In this document: one piece after another, positions 34,278 to 47,239 of the stretch
Layout of the letters: every line of letters starts with the position of its first letter
Position numbering within the stretch: position 1 is the first letter of the stretch
NCBI GenBank assembly: GCA_029891345.1
Contig: CM057003.1
Location: 12,192,709 to 12,256,708 of the forward strand
Reading direction: 5' to 3'
DNA from: Dryococelus australis
Taxonomy: Eukaryota; Arthropoda; Insecta; Phasmatodea; Phasmatidae
Length of the DNA: 64,000 bases
The notes under the pieces: model-generated
Seen by the model: the letters and a program-made list of their open reading frames with translations, nothing else
Told to the model about the DNA's origin: nothing
Database searches by the model: none
Position numbers and translations under genes: made by a program

Positions 34278-37200
34278 ACTGACATCCTTTCGCTCAAAAG
34301 ATTCTTATGAAATCTTGAGGTCAGAAGTTCCGAGACATTCGAAAATGAAATTTAATGTGTTTTTATGAACTTAGAATTATGCGGTAACGTCAGTTCTCGT
34401 ACACAGATCTGCGTTTATATTTATTTGCGATTCACAATGAAAAGTTGACCACAAACCTGGCCTGTTTATTTTTGTCCCTAACCTAACATCGTATTACACA
34501 ACCATATACAAGCCTATACAGATTATTTTTCAAATCATAAAATTTCAGGTAAAGAATCTTATTACTGTGAACTTAAAGTCACACATGTAATCAAACGTGC
34601 ACATACATACACATGCCCTTTTCAATTTTTGATTAATAAAAAAATCTAAATAACAGTTTCCCGCCAACAACATCGACTTTTCTGTTCTGATTGGTCAACG
34701 CTACACTTCGTCTAAGGAAATCCGAACACCTCACACGACCTACTTCATAACGCATGATTTAACACTTAATTTTTGTATTGTGAACCCAGCTATTACTCGC
34801 AGTGGCGTATAACCACGGGAGGGTGGTAGGTGCGACAGACAGGCTCCCACGCTCGGCTGGGGCGAGTCACGGCGACCCGTCGCGAGCTCCCCCGGAGGAG
34901 AAAGCGTAGCCCCGGGCGGCGCTCGGAATACGAAATTGCTCCGTGTGCCCTCCCCCCTCCCCCTATTAAAGACTCCCCCGTTGCGCAACTGCACAGCCCG
35001 TTTACCGTGCCGGTCCCGGATAGAACGTCCCTCCATAATGCTGAAACCTCTACCTGCGCGCCGTCTGCCGGATGGCGCCCCGCCCCCGCCCCCCTTTCCA
35101 AAGCATTTTTATTTGGGAGAAACCTCGTCTTAATGCCGAGTCAGAATTCTCCACGAGTACGCAGATTTCCATTCTTGCCTTCGCCTGTGACGTCAGTCGG
35201 CATATCGTAACGCTTTGCAGGCTATAGCTAGTCTCGCCCTGCATACACTCTGCTTTCTTCCCGCGTGTGTATTTCCAAAACAAAATATAGACATACATAC
35301 AAAATTGATTCTTTTATGCGATCAAACATCACGTACATTAAGCAATCGACTTTGGCCGTAAGTAGTAGGCTTACAAAATTTTAGTTCACAGAAGAGTGGT
35401 GTTAGCATACTTATATTCTGCCGGTATAAAAGCACACAATTTTTTTTTATTTGGAATCGAAATCGAATCGAGTTTCCATTTGGATGTAGGCTTCTTCGTG
35501 ATAAGCGACACGTATAGGCTCTGCCTGACAAGATCACAGCCACGGTGTTGAATGTTAATTAACGTCAAAGAAATTCCTCCATACTACACCAATTTTGGAG
35601 ATAACTCTATCAAACAACTTTCAGAGAAAATAATGCCACGTTATCAAATATTAGAAAGATGTGGATTCATCCACATTTGTTTAAAAGTAAATTTTAATGT
35701 TAAATTTAAAAAGTAACAAAAAATTAAAATTGGCAATATTTTTTAATGTGCCAGTATTCTTCAAGAAATATGACGTTGAATACACGATGTTTGAAACGGT
35801 TATCTTTAAAATTGTTATATTTAGAAATAAATTCTTTAAGATAGATTTACCATCTAAACTCTATGGACACTGGCTTGTAGGCAAGCGCCTCGAAGGCTTG
35901 AGTACTAGTATCAGGATATAGGATTTTTATATAAGAAACTTGTGCATTAAGCAGTTACGAATAATTTGTGTACTCTTATGTTTTAGCCTATGAGATATAA
36001 CAAGTTTAATTTATAATATTTTAGTTTTTATTTATGAAAATCATCTTAACCTTATTGCATACATAAACAGTACACTAGCCGTGAGTTGAGTTGATCAAGG
36101 GAGAGAGTAAAATTTTTAGTAATAAAGATTGATTAATATTTCATTTATTTATACTCCAGTGTCTACAAAACCAAAAGAACTCATTTGACTAACCAGAAAT
36201 TAATACATCAAACACGCACAAACGCCGCAGTAAATAATAATAATAATAATGACACAACGCATAGCTTGACATTAATGGATCACTTTGTCAAAATATATTT
36301 TCTCATAAAGTTTGCAGGAATATTTATTTATAACTGTTATATATATATATATATTTTTTTTTTTCTTTCAATATTGCCTTTTAAAAATATGGAGTGTCAC
36401 GCAGGGCTGAATTTACAGCGACTCTTCATACGATTATTAAATGGTGATTATTTTATCTGCCTTATGTAAGCACAATGTGAACTGCCCAAGCAGTTAGGAT
36501 GGATATACATAGTAGTAATGGTTTCGTACTTGAGAAACACTTACTGATTATTGTAAATCAATACAACTGGTAGTGTCACCACGGGTTGAAAATTTCTATC
36601 TTCTTGTAATAAGTGATTTTTTCCAAGTAGTTGAAGACGCCGTTTGACAATCCGAAATGTCAATCCCCATGCTATGACAAATTTCGAGGGCAAATGTTTG
36701 CTGGGAAGTGATTCACTTATCATAGGCGCCCATGTTTCTGCAAACTCCTTTCCACAATGATTGTCAAAATGGAGCTAGGCCGTTTTTATACACTGAAAGT
36801 ACATAGTAAGAAATGTCATCAATAAGTAAAGACAGTCAATAAGAATATTTTACGTTAGTGGGGAAAATAATAAATCAGGCCTACCATTTAATAAACTACT
36901 GTTTTAACAGTTGTAATTTAAATCTTATATTTATCTTATTTGGCGTAATGGAAACAAATCAGCCTGATCCCCTTCTCCAATAATTTTTGACTGTGGGCGC
37001 CCGTGTCTGTAATCATAAAATCATTAGGCAGTAACTTCATATTTAGTTTGTCTATTTCGTTCATTGTGTTATTAATCATAATCAAGCACAGACACTGTAA
37101 ACACTTTTTTTTTAACTATGGGGTAGCATAAATAGCTGAGAGTGGTGTACATTTTTTTAAAGATTTCTTCACGGAAAAATTAATTTGCCACAATGCGAAC

Positions 37201-37585
37201 AAAAAAATCCGTAACCCGACCTATTGACATCTGATTTTCTGCGCCATGCTTCTCAAAATTCTGTAGTCTCGGCTGGCTTGTGAGAAAGTTTTTATTAAGG
37301 CATCCTCTGAAAAAAATATTCCGCGATATCACTAGCATATTAAAGGGACTGGGTAGAAAAATGATTATTTATGTATTTGTACCAAAGATAGTTCTACATC
37401 AAGTAAAAATCAGTACGTGCGTACACACACACGCACACACACACACACATATATATGAAGTTGACAACGTATTTTGTATCTTATTGTTTTACGCATGGAA
37501 GCGTAAGAATTGGCATGTAAGAAACACATTTGCACATTTACACAATTTTACAGTTTTAAAAACATATGAATAAAGTAATCATCCT
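34278..37585. other. Host flank, no recognised gene
   Basis: 34,790-35,110 is GC- and CpG-rich, beginning CAGTGGCGTATAACCACGGG, which resembles hAT-type termini (CAGTGGCG); no opposite end was found. Frames there on both strands look like composition artefacts. 36,227-36,252 is (AAT)n, 36,340-36,364 is (TA)n/(T)n. 36,541-36,780 and 37,190-37,560 have short frames without motifs. Confidence 0.35.
37415..37457. repeat. (CA)n microsatellite
   Basis: cacacacacg/cacaca dinucleotide run ending in tatatata. Confidence 0.9.
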
Positions 37586-37692
37586 GCCCATGCCAGTGCC
37601 AATTTTGCATATAGTGACAAGACAAAACTAAAATGAAAAGAAAAGTACATCACAGACAAGACTCAAAAGGTGCTCAATTAGTAGCGAGCAGT
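37586..37692 (-). mobile_element. MITE family C, partial copy
   Basis: 'cccatgccagtgccaattttgcatatag' to 'ctcaaaaggtgctcaattagtagcgagcag' matches the last ~110 bases of the complete copy at 38,693-39,099. The other end is not clear. Confidence 0.5.
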
Positions 37693-38692
37693 ATATTTAT
37701 GTATACTCTACACACATGTATAATATTACATAAATTCATTAATTAATCGTCGTAGTGTAATCCGTAACACTGTTACCTTTGCTCTGGGTTGCAATGTTAT
37801 TATCGTTGGTGACCCTACGTCTCAGAAACCCCGGAAGGCAGCAGAAAACCACTGCATAATTTACATATTAAGGAAGTGAAAGAGTCAATAGTATAAGAAT
37901 ACACTATATAGTAATAAAATATTATACACCATTATATTATATTATATTGAATTAAACTACATAATGGTCTCCCTTGGCCCTGCGCACTTTGACTTGTCAT
38001 TTCGTTGCACGGGTTTTACACCATCATTCTCATAATCTGTTCATACATACATAAACACGTAACAAGATATAAATTATCCATTTTTATTTTTTTGGAACTT
38101 AAAATTAAATAACCCAAAAACATTTCCAAAATATTGAATGCTATTGTACACAAGAGTTTTAAGAATTAAAAGTATCTTGTTGGAGTAATTACACAGATGC
38201 CTGTGCTCGGGCAATGGCACTGGGTTTCTTTATTTGTACGTCCGAAAATCAATAAAAATGTAACTTTGACGTGAATTTTTCAGAAAAATGTATTTTATTT
38301 GCTTGATAAGACAGCACAAGTAATAAATTCAAGTTAAATTATATTCGGCTTGAATATACAGAAATGAGTTCGTAAAACACGCAGTACATTCGCTTCTGCA
38401 TACTGAGCTATTCTGTAGCCCTGGTTAGTGACCTATTCTTCACCTTCCTCTTCCACAAGCTCGTTATACCTACATGAAAATAAAAAGTAAAAATAAATCC
38501 ACCGACATCAGAGCCAGTGCTGCTTGATTATTAACCATTACGCAATACAGTTCTCACAACATTATCGAGAGAGGGCCGGGATCCTAAATGAGCAACTTCC
38601 GTTGCTAACTCTTTCCGAGAGATACATATCAACTATTATATTTTGAAAACCCGTTTTGTGCCGGCTGACTCATCGGGAGGACGGCTAGTAAA

Positions 38693-39099
38693 GGCTGTTC
38701 ACTATAAACTGAGAACTTTAGAAATGAACCTTAGAAAAAAGTCACTGTCGTTGCATGCATATATCATAATGGGCGCACTGAAGGACGTGAGTCCAGTAAA
38801 GTTGGTAATGATGGATGGGAAGTAGTTTCACATCTTAACGTCTAATGAAAAGTGTTAGGCATTAAATTATTTCTTTCGTTTTTTTTTTTTTTTTTTTTTA
38901 TGCATTGAAGTGCAAAAATGAGCAGATTTGTAAAGTATTTACTTTCTTAAAAATTCCACAATTTCATTTGACCGAAGGATAAATAAAGCGATGCGGCCCA
39001 TGGCAATGTTAATTTTACATATAGCGGAGGAATACACAATTGCATGAAAGTAGATATTTAGCAGGATTTTCAAAAGTGCTCATTTTACCGTGAACAGCC
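38693..39099 (-). mobile_element. MITE family C, complete copy (~407 bp)
   Basis: Left end GGCTGTTCACTATAAACTGA and right end AAGTGCTCATTTTACCGTGAACAGCC are inverted repeats, flanked by TA-rich sequence. It includes 'ttggtaatgatggatgggaagtagtt', found inverted in the 60.6 kb copy. No transposase, so it is non-autonomous. Confidence 0.7.
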
Positions 39100-39310
39100 T
39101 ATACATAAACTAACAGAGACTAATGCATAAGAAGACACATCAAATAACGGTCCCATCTTATACTTTCTTTTATTTCCCTATTGTAATCGTTTTTACCCAA
39201 TTCTAAGGATATTTTTAAGTGTTCTTCCTTCACGCAGATAAACTACGATTTTTTGTGCATAAATCTGACAAAAAAATTCTATGGCTTCGTGTCTCTAACT
39301 CGGGTCCCTG

Positions 39311-39520
39311 CGACATACTTCACAATGGGGATGGCGTGAAATGTTGTAACAGCGACATACTTCACAATGGGGATGGCGTGAAATGTTGTAACAGCGACAT
39401 ACTTCACAATGGGGATGGCGTGAAATGTTGTAACAGCGACATACTTCACAATGGGGATGGCGTGAAATGTTGTAACAGCGACATACTTCACAATGGGGAT
39501 GGCGTGAAATGTTGTAACAG
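39311..39520. repeat. Perfect 42-bp minisatellite, 5 copies
   Basis: Five identical 42-base units starting CGACATACTTCACAATGGGG at 39,311, 39,353, 39,395, 39,437 and 39,479. Since 42 is a multiple of three, both strands stay open (14-residue repeats), which gives a 115-residue frame that I do not regard as a gene. Confidence 0.97.
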
Positions 39521-39674
39521 CAGCGTATGCACGAAAATCACTAAAAAGGTTCCGGAAATCCAGTAGTCATTCATTATAATTGCTGGCTTCGTATCTCATA
39601 CTGACCTCTATATTCCTCGTCTACAACTTGTGTTTGATCTTTATCCTGCGTTTCACAAAGCACTACCTTAATCC

Positions 39675-40480
39675 AAAAAAAAAAAAATAAATAAAACGAT
39701 GCTGAAACGGATTTTAATCCGATCAAAAATTGAAAGGGTTGAATTCAATTGAAAGGTTTAATAAAAACAGTTCATGAAAATGGGTTAACCAAAAAACGGG
39801 TTAATCGGATTAAACTTTTTATATATTTTTCTTGATTTTCTTTCTTTCTTTCTTTTTGGGTTTTGGGGGGGGGGGGTAACAAGAGCTCTGTACGATGTTG
39901 ACGGTGTGGTGTTTTGAAGGCGATTGACCAGAGTGGTGGGTTGCAATGTGTTATATAAGTGTTGAATTGAGTGCAAGAGTGGGCTAAGAGTAAATTTTGT
40001 TTATTTGGGGATGTTGCTCGTAGACGGTGGTGGGAGATAGGTGACTTTAAAAGATACGATTTATGTGTTAGTAATGAAAAACGATGTTTTCTGAATGCAA
40101 TTAATCATTAGAGAATTCCAGACTGTTCTACGTATGAATAAATTACACACATCGAAATGGAAATTTCAGACGACAACATGCATAATAAGTGCAATTACTC
40201 CAGTATGAAATTAAATGTAATATGAGTCTCGAGCTTAGAAATATAATTTACACAAGAGAGAATTACAACTACATGAATAACATCTGATGTCAACAAGTGC
40301 AAACAGACTAAACAAATTCCAGCTAGTCAGTATGAAATTAAACAAGAGAGAATCTTTCAACGAAATAAGTAACGAGTTCTACGTATGAATGAATAACATG
40401 AGAGACAAGAATACCGAACAACTATGTTTTACTGCCTTTAAACAAAATCCAGAAAGTCAGTATGAATAAATAATACATTA
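39675..40480 (+). repeat. Terminal-repeat part of copy 2
   Basis: 'attgaaagggttgaattcaattgaaaggtttaata', a C/T-rich run (39,830-39,876), 'gcaagagtgggcta', 'tgttgctcgtagacggtggtgggagataggtgacttt' and 'aatttacacaagagag' mirror 13,600-14,215 of copy 1 in order. The second half has repeated 'agtatgaaattaa' and 'aagtgcaaac' units. Confidence 0.75.
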
Positions 40481-40489
40481 ACACGTACA

Positions 40490-42260
40490 AATTACATGAT
40501 TCAACCTGGTGAATGATATATTATGGCAAAAAACACTGAATATGATTTAAAACATACACACTAGAATACATCTATTCTGATAAGAAAAATATATATAATG
40601 ATCTACAAGAAAGTAATTAACAATAGAAAATCTTACCCCAAATGATTTGTTTCAAAATTACCAACTTGCATCGACGTGTAGAGCTTAATGCCCCATCACT
40701 TTATATAATGGAAAAAATGCACAAACATCCTCGAAGAGAAAATTATTTTAAAATAAAAGATGTACTACAAATTTCCATAAAGCAGGTTAAAAAGAGCACA
40801 CTTGTTAACACAAACAGTATTTTTAAACTGTTAGGAATTCTCATAGACCGAGCTCAGATATTGAAAATCTTATCGCAATATTGACTTAACACATGAAAAT
40901 TTATATTTTCCTGATAAAATACTTTTATATTAGAATGTAAATCGCGACTAGCACAAGAGATGAAGATAGGTAAGACTCTTGCAAATTAAAGGGAAAATTT
41001 ACTGATACTTTTACATAACTTAAGTTGAATTTTATTTTTTATTAAAAGATATTTAAAATACATTATATTGTGTTTGTCTGCTTCTTCTCCAGGCATCATC
41101 GTGTTGTATCTTGAAGAGGTTTAGTTTGTGTGCATGTATGTAAAATTAAATATTTAAAATTTCGCTGGACTGTGTTCGATGCAGATGTAAAAGTTTTAGT
41201 TGGAGAAACTTTCTTGTAGGCAAGGAGGTACACAGGTCTTTGCTACCTGCCCCTGTAAAGGTATTCGGGGCTCGCTTTCAATATGATCCCCTGGGATGTC
41301 ACAAAAGTTGGCCAGTATGTCACCATATTTCCTACTCCAAACTTCAACTTAAGTAGACCAATGTTCTCTCAAGACAACCTGCTGTCTCGTTCTTTTGCAA
41401 AACTTCATTCATTCAGCTGTTTGATTTTCTCCATATTTTTTGTCATTTCCCCTCAGCCCTTCAAAATTAGTTTTAAATCAAGTTTTAATTTAAATTATTG
41501 TAATTTTTTTAAGTCAAGAAAATTGCATCTTCTTTGTGAAAGCAAGCAAAAACTTGATAAATTTGAATTTAAATACAAGTCATCAGCTTACCAATACCGA
41601 TAGGCACCTACTCATAGTATTTGCAACAAAATATTGTTTTCTCATCACTCATTATACATAAGATATTATTGAAAAAAAATTAGTGACATGAGGTATTTTT
41701 AAAAATGAATAAGAAGACATGCACTATTCCTTTTAACATTTTACTATAAAATATATTTTTTAATGATCCTTAAACCTAAGTGTTTACAATTTCACACAAA
41801 AATATTCACTTTACAACAACATCTGCACACACAGTAAAATCATCTTTCAATCAAAATTTTTGTAAAAATTGAATACAAAAAAATTTTGCACTTAATTTAA
41901 AACAATCATCTTGCAAGTAAACTACCAAATTTTTTTTTTACAAAAACAAGATATTTCAGCAACAACATTTTTAACAACAATCAACTTACAAAATAAAATC
42001 CACGTTGATAAATAACATTTTATCAATGACATTTTACAATTAAAGCTTATAAAAATTTCATCATAATTTTTTACATCTTGAACCTAGCCCAACACCTACT
42101 GTTACTAAAACTAGTATTACTACACCTCTTTTACTAATACTGTTATTAAAACTACTATTACTACACTACTGTTACTACTATGGTTACAAAAGTGTCTGAC
42201 ACATATTAAAAGATTATTTAAAAAAAACAATAAAAAAAATTCAGAGAGTTTTGGTTGGTG
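40490..42260. other. Non-coding interior of copy 2
   Basis: Spacer corresponding to 15.1-16.7 kb of copy 1. Open plus frames at 40,642-40,884 and 41,283-41,603 have no recognised motif. 42,095-42,185 is a short imperfect (ACT)n tract. Confidence 0.4.
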
Positions 42261-42268
42261 TCTCTTTC

Positions 42269-42700
42269 CTAACTATATACATCATTTACAAACTCTTGAG
42301 GACTTTTAAAAAAGGTGCTTACTGTGGAGCATTCTTTCATTAGTGTCATATCTGGTATTTTTATCAGACACTCACACATGCTAAATGACTGTTTACAACA
42401 TACTCCTTCGCACGCAGTTTCCACTGTGAATTTCCTTTTCTTCTTTGACAAGGGATAAAGATAGTAGTAATCTTGTTAGACAAATAGGGAGCAGCAGTGT
42501 TGGATTTTAATACAAAAAGAAGTAATGCAATTAGTATATATTTGTAGTTGGTATAGTCATCTGCGATGATGTTTGTTGTTGGTGTACTCAGCGGTGATGA
42601 TGATTGCAGCCAGCTGCGATGAGTTTGGAACAGGAGGTGCATGTTGTGGTGAAAAATGGATGTCCTGGAGGGTGTGTGGTGCATGGAGGTCTATATATTC
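42269..42700 (-). pseudogene. Small Cys-rich, hydrophobic-segment reading frame next to polB (copy 2)
   Basis: Minus frames 42,684-42,364 and 42,451-42,269 overlap and probably form one gene with a frameshift near 42,440. The first has a hydrophobic segment YKYILIALLLFVL (residues 48-60), the second a cluster of six Cys (residues 14, 18, 19, 26, 28, 41) ending in 'PQEFVNDVYS'. The region is homologous with 16,745-17,215 of copy 1 and directly follows the polB C-terminus on the same strand. It could be a small membrane or secreted Cys-rich accessory protein. Not recognised. Confidence 0.38.
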
Positions 42701-42734
42701 ATTTTGGTGCTGAAATTAATATATGTAGGAAAAT

Positions 42735-45700
42735 AAAAAAAAACTCAGGTATTCGACAGTGCCCCCAAGGTAAGGTTGATATTCTATCAGCCTCAATGTA
42801 ACGCTTATCATCCATACCTGACAACACTACCTTTGTTACACGTTCAGTGTAGACTTGATGAACACACAAATGGAACTGATATTGGATCCCTATTAGCCTT
42901 GTGCAATTTTCGAGGCAATCTCGATAATCCTCGACCTGAGTGACTGTAACACATTAGGTTTTACACCCTTCACCTTAAATATACATTGTTCATTTCCAAC
43001 AACGTATGTGTAAAGTTTGGGATGTAAACCCACGAACTGTGTGATAACATGCCCACCACATTGATCTTTCATCACCCCGGTACGGCCTTTGTTCTCGTGA
43101 GGGAATCCTTGCAGGTTATTGAGCAAATAGTTGGATTTATGAAACTGTGCCTTTAAATCTGGGGTAATTACTTTATATACTTCTTCAGAAGCAACAGAAT
43201 AGATTAGGGAATGGGTGTTGCAATAAAGGAGGTGCAAAGAAGGTGGCAGAAATTTTGTACACATGTACTGATAGATAAATTCATAGAAGGTTAATTTTGA
43301 AAGGTAGAGAATGGCAACACCAGTGTACAAAGGTTTGCTGAGTGCAATAGAACACTTTGACATCTAGGTAAGGACCAAGTTTTCATCGATAATCTGTCCT
43401 ATCAGCTCTCCAGCCCCATAGATTGTGTCATACCTGGGAATTACTCTGATGTCCCTTCCCTGGGGATATTCTGAAATGTTTTTCCATAATTGGAACTATT
43501 CATCAACTTGAAAAAAAAATTTTCGAATACGTTCACAGCTTGGGCATGTTTCTCAATGTTAAACACGATGTACGGAACCATCCATGCCTTCTGATAAAAG
43601 TGCAAAACGTGATTAACAGAGTCAAGTTTGGCCTCGTACATCAAGTACTGCCTCAGTGTTGCCCCGTATATAACATATTTTTTCCGTGGCATGATTGTCG
43701 AAATAAGTTTCTCATGCAAGCCGTTCGGGGGTACGCCCATTTTCTGAGGCCAAAGGCAGATCAGATAGTTTATCATGACACTCCTCCGGAAAAGATAGAT
43801 CGACATCCGCTAAAAAACAAGTGTCACCATCGTTTGCTGTTATTGCAAAATCCCATGAAGAGACCATGTCAGCCTCAACCCACTCAAAATTGCCGATAAG
43901 AAGCTTGTACCGCATTGAAAGACTATACAGCCCATTGACATCGAAATAGCATATATATTTCGATTCCACACTGTGGTCGTAGTCCTCACTCATGTAAACA
44001 TTGTTGGCTTCCGCATGTCTTTTTGAATCCTGGGTAAGGCCGCCCCCAACCCCGTGTTCTACGAAAAATACATGTTAGAATCAGTCGACAGCTCTAGCCA
44101 CGCCCGTGTCTTTGACAATAAAGTGTCCCATGAAAGAGACAGAGCTGTGATGTACATTGCGGGGTCAAGAACATAATTAGCCAAACATTCGGTCCTGGAA
44201 TTCTCAAAAGCATCAGCCAGCAAACAAGTGTCCACATGTAAGTAATGAATGGCATACTGCAGCAAATTTATGCAGTTGAACGCATTCCATGTGGTTGGGT
44301 GTGAGCATAATCTTCATTGTTAATGCCTTAGCTTCTTATCACATTATGAAATGCATCCTTTGGTGGAAGTGACTCGCACATCAGACTGTCTGGCGACTTC
44401 ACAAAGTCTTAAGGAAAAACTCCCTTCCTTTTGCCAAATCGAACTGGGTATTATCTGGAAACATCGAGCGGGTGATAACCAATTGCCCAGGTAGTAAATT
44501 GCCTGCCAAAGTATCCAGAGAAGCGCTCATGAATTGGAATGAATCAATAAATATTATCTTATAATAATACACCTTTCCATTGAGATCAGTCTCATTTGGA
44601 ATCTGTTTTGTGATAAATTTGTATTTCTCTAGGGTCATTCCAACCACTTGAAATTTTCCAGGATTTTCACTTATCATGGTTCCATCGCGAAATGTTATGT
44701 GACATTCAGCTAAGGGCTTTATAAGAAAGTGAGCATAGTAATTCTGCAGGTGGTGGAAAACGACAAGTTGTCTCCTGGGCAGTCTGACATTCAAGTTGCT
44801 CTTATTATGTGCACGACCTCTGATTTCGCCCATCAGATGGTCATGGTCGACCACAATATCATCTGTACCGAGCATTTATTTACAAATGTGACAATATTTC
44901 TGAGCCGCCGACCTAGCTTCATCAGCAGGAGTTTTGGACTTCATCAGAACAATGGCGCTGTAAATTCCTGCAACCCACTTTGTAAGTCCAACTCATTTAT
45001 CAACTCATTTGTACATACAATCACCACCCACAAACATGAAATACTGAGATAAAAATGGATTTTATGAACACACCAACATAATGCTACAAACATATGGAAC
45101 ATGTAGGTTGATGGTAGCTGTATTACTCATTTCATCATTAGGCAAGCAAGTGGACATGGGTTTCAGGCAACTTTCTAAGTCGCAATCGGCAAACGAAACT
45201 CAATCTCTGCTGTTTGCTATAATCTTTAAATTCCAAGTACTCGTTCGCAATGGGAAAAGTACTGTGAATAGCTTTTTGTTGCTGGCAAAGAATAGCATGA
45301 CAAGCGAGTTTCTCGTTAGTTCTCAGATACTAGAGGCAATGCTCGCAAACACATTTTTTGTTTTTATCCTCTCACAGCTAACTACCAACCAGCAGTGACA
45401 AATTTCTAATGCATACGAAATGCAAATGAGCGGCATTTCCACTCCTGCGAATCGCTAAAATATTCACGTGTTTGTCATGGCATACAGGAGAAATACGCAT
45501 GGATGCTTCAACCCCACCCTTTTTGCTAGTTTCGTCAATAAAATTGCTATCTTTGTCTACCACACAGTCGACATTGATAGAAACAGAATTATTCTTCTCG
45601 AACTTGTGAATAACCTGTATGTTTATAGGTGTCGACAGACCTTCGGTATTCAAAACCTTGTGAGGTTTTGGATATGAATTAGTTATCTCGGCATGTTGTG

Positions 45701-46076
45701 TGGCAGGAAACAAAGATGCTACAAAGGTATAGTGGAAACACATTCTCTCCAGTCAGTCTACAGCGACACAAGCAAGACTATTGGAAATAAACGTGGGCAG
45801 TTTAGTGTGCACAAAACCAATGGTGAATAGGCGATATTGATGTACATGGATGTCTATGTACGTCAACATTTGCAGACTCCAGCCAGAACCACATGCACTA
45901 AACTCCTCAAGTCTGTTTGTGAGATAAGGAACAATATCTTCATCTAAGATTAAACCTATATCAGATGAATGGAGGACAGGGAGTGCTTTACATTGAAAAT
46001 AAAAAGTCTCTGTAGCGCCTTCTTCCGCCATAAGGGATTTCAAGTACTTATCCACTACAGAAACGGATAATCTAAC
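42735..46076 (-). pseudogene. Protein-primed family B DNA polymerase, copy 2 (decayed, 5'-truncated)
   Basis: Homologous to copy 1 throughout. It keeps 'TNRLEEFSACGSGWSL' (45.9 kb), a zinc-finger-like CxxC...HxxxC with an in-frame TAG (45.3 kb) and 'DHDHLMGEIRG' with HNKSN (44.8 kb). The exonuclease block 'LQNYYAHFLI' has Asp replaced by Tyr; 'FIDSFQFMSASL' has Asp kept; 'HVDTCLLADAFE' follows (44.2 kb). Motif A 'FDVNGLY' has Asp kept (43.94 kb), motif B is 'KLMNSSNYGKTFQN' (43.5 kb), and motif C 'YCNTHS' has both Asp lost (43.2 kb). The C-terminal segment 'GMDDKRYIEADRIST' lies at 42.8 kb. Frameshifts near 43.4, 44.0 and 44.4 kb. The N-terminal ~110 codons and any intron are deleted at 46,076. 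Confidence 0.86.
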
Positions 46077-46079
46077 TCA

Positions 46080-47235
46080 CCAAAATACAACATTGGGCCA
46101 CTGTAGGCTGGTGTGACATTTCGGCGTTTGGCCAACTGTAGCTCAATGACTCAGCCATATGTTGATTCAACGTTGGCCCAACCAAAAGTTGCTACTGGGG
46201 TTATCAAAGAAAAATTAATGGATTCAAATTAGACTAGCAATATTATATTACGTTTTATAATTAAAAATCAATATGCATGAACAAATAGCATAACTAAATT
46301 AAATATGATGATAATATATATTTGTTTTTAAGTTGCAATTACAATTAGTATTGTTGGTGTGAGCTTAAATTTGAGATGGTAAGTATTATTAACTCTAAAC
46401 TGTGGTACTTTCTTTAGGTAGGCCTTCATCATACTGACTAAGCAGCTGCCCAGGATGCCAAATTTTTGGGAGTTGCGAAATCGGCGAAATTACAATGTTG
46501 GGAAAAAAATTTTAATTGTTAATAATTTTTAAATTGAAAATTTTCTCTAAATAATAGTGACGTATTTTCATACTTTTCATTTGTAGACAGGTGATGATTT
46601 TGAAAAAAAAACCACAACCCCTATAATTAGCCAAAAGCTGAAGATTATGTTTATATATGCTATGCTCAGCAATCTCTCAATTCCTTTCAATTCAGTAACA
46701 ACACCCTTCATCCTGAAGATACAGCTGCTATGCCCATTTGTTCCTCAGTCAGGTTTCAAGTGTGTAGAAAATCAATGGAAGTCAGTGCAGACAACGAAGT
46801 AGTAGAAATAGCTGTATTGTTGAAGAGTTACAGTGGTAGCAGGAAAACCATTGTTGCGGCACAAGTTGTAGTAGCAATAGTAGAGGTTCTAGTAGTAGCG
46901 AAATAAGAGTTCTGGTAGTAATAATAGTAGTAGAAGAGAAGTAGTAAGACTATTAGTGTTATTGTAATCTCTAGGTGCCAAATAACAAGTAGCAGCAGTT
47001 ATAGGTATTGGAATATATAACTTTTCTTACTATTCCAAGTAGCAAACAACAAACCGTCGACAGTAGACTAACTGTCGGCAGTTGTGGCAAACATTAAATA
47101 TTATTATTGTCAGCATTTCTTAGATGGTTGGCACCCACGCCATATAAACAAAAGTGCCATTACATATTTTAATAATAATAATAATTTGGGCCAATTCTCT
47201 CACAACGATTTTTGGAATTCAACAAATACCCCACA
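46080..47235. other. Non-coding, with AGT-rich stretch
   Basis: 46,080-46,195 has repeated 'ttggcc(a/c)a' words typical of a diverged short repeat. 46,790-46,990 is an imperfect (AGT)n-rich tract. No gene seen. Confidence 0.4.
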
Positions 47236-47239
47236 TGCA

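Larger units (their letters stand above)
39675..46076. mobile_element. Second Maverick-type element, truncated copy
   Basis: Same orientation and order as the left part of the 21-kb element: terminal-repeat part (39,675-40,480), spacer, short (ACT)n tract, small Cys-rich frame, polB. It lacks the outermost ~370 bases of the terminal repeat (starting after an A-rich run) and stops at about 46,076, just inside the polB N-terminal region. Everything corresponding to 20.4-34.3 kb of copy 1 is missing. Divergence from copy 1 is considerable and lesions differ, so it is an independent insertion, not a recent local duplication. Confidence 0.75.

Noticed and set aside
13184-34283. 6-bp target site duplication of the 21-kb element
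   Set aside because: Bases next to the ends (gtaggt and actgac) do not match, even when the end is shifted by up to four bases.
34800-35110. hAT transposon starting CAGTGGCGTATAACC
   Set aside because: Only one possible terminus is seen. No inverted partner or 8-bp duplication found.
34740-35210. Overlapping 98-126-residue frames on both strands
   Set aside because: The GC- and CpG-rich stretch suppresses stops on both strands; Pro/Arg-rich translations without motifs.
39311-39520. Possible CRISPR array
   Set aside because: Units are identical head to tail without distinct spacers, and the sequence is eukaryotic.
39219-39566. 115-residue frame with 14-residue repeats
   Set aside because: The repeat unit is a multiple of three and open on both strands. 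There is no conserved flank or good start; treated as a minisatellite.
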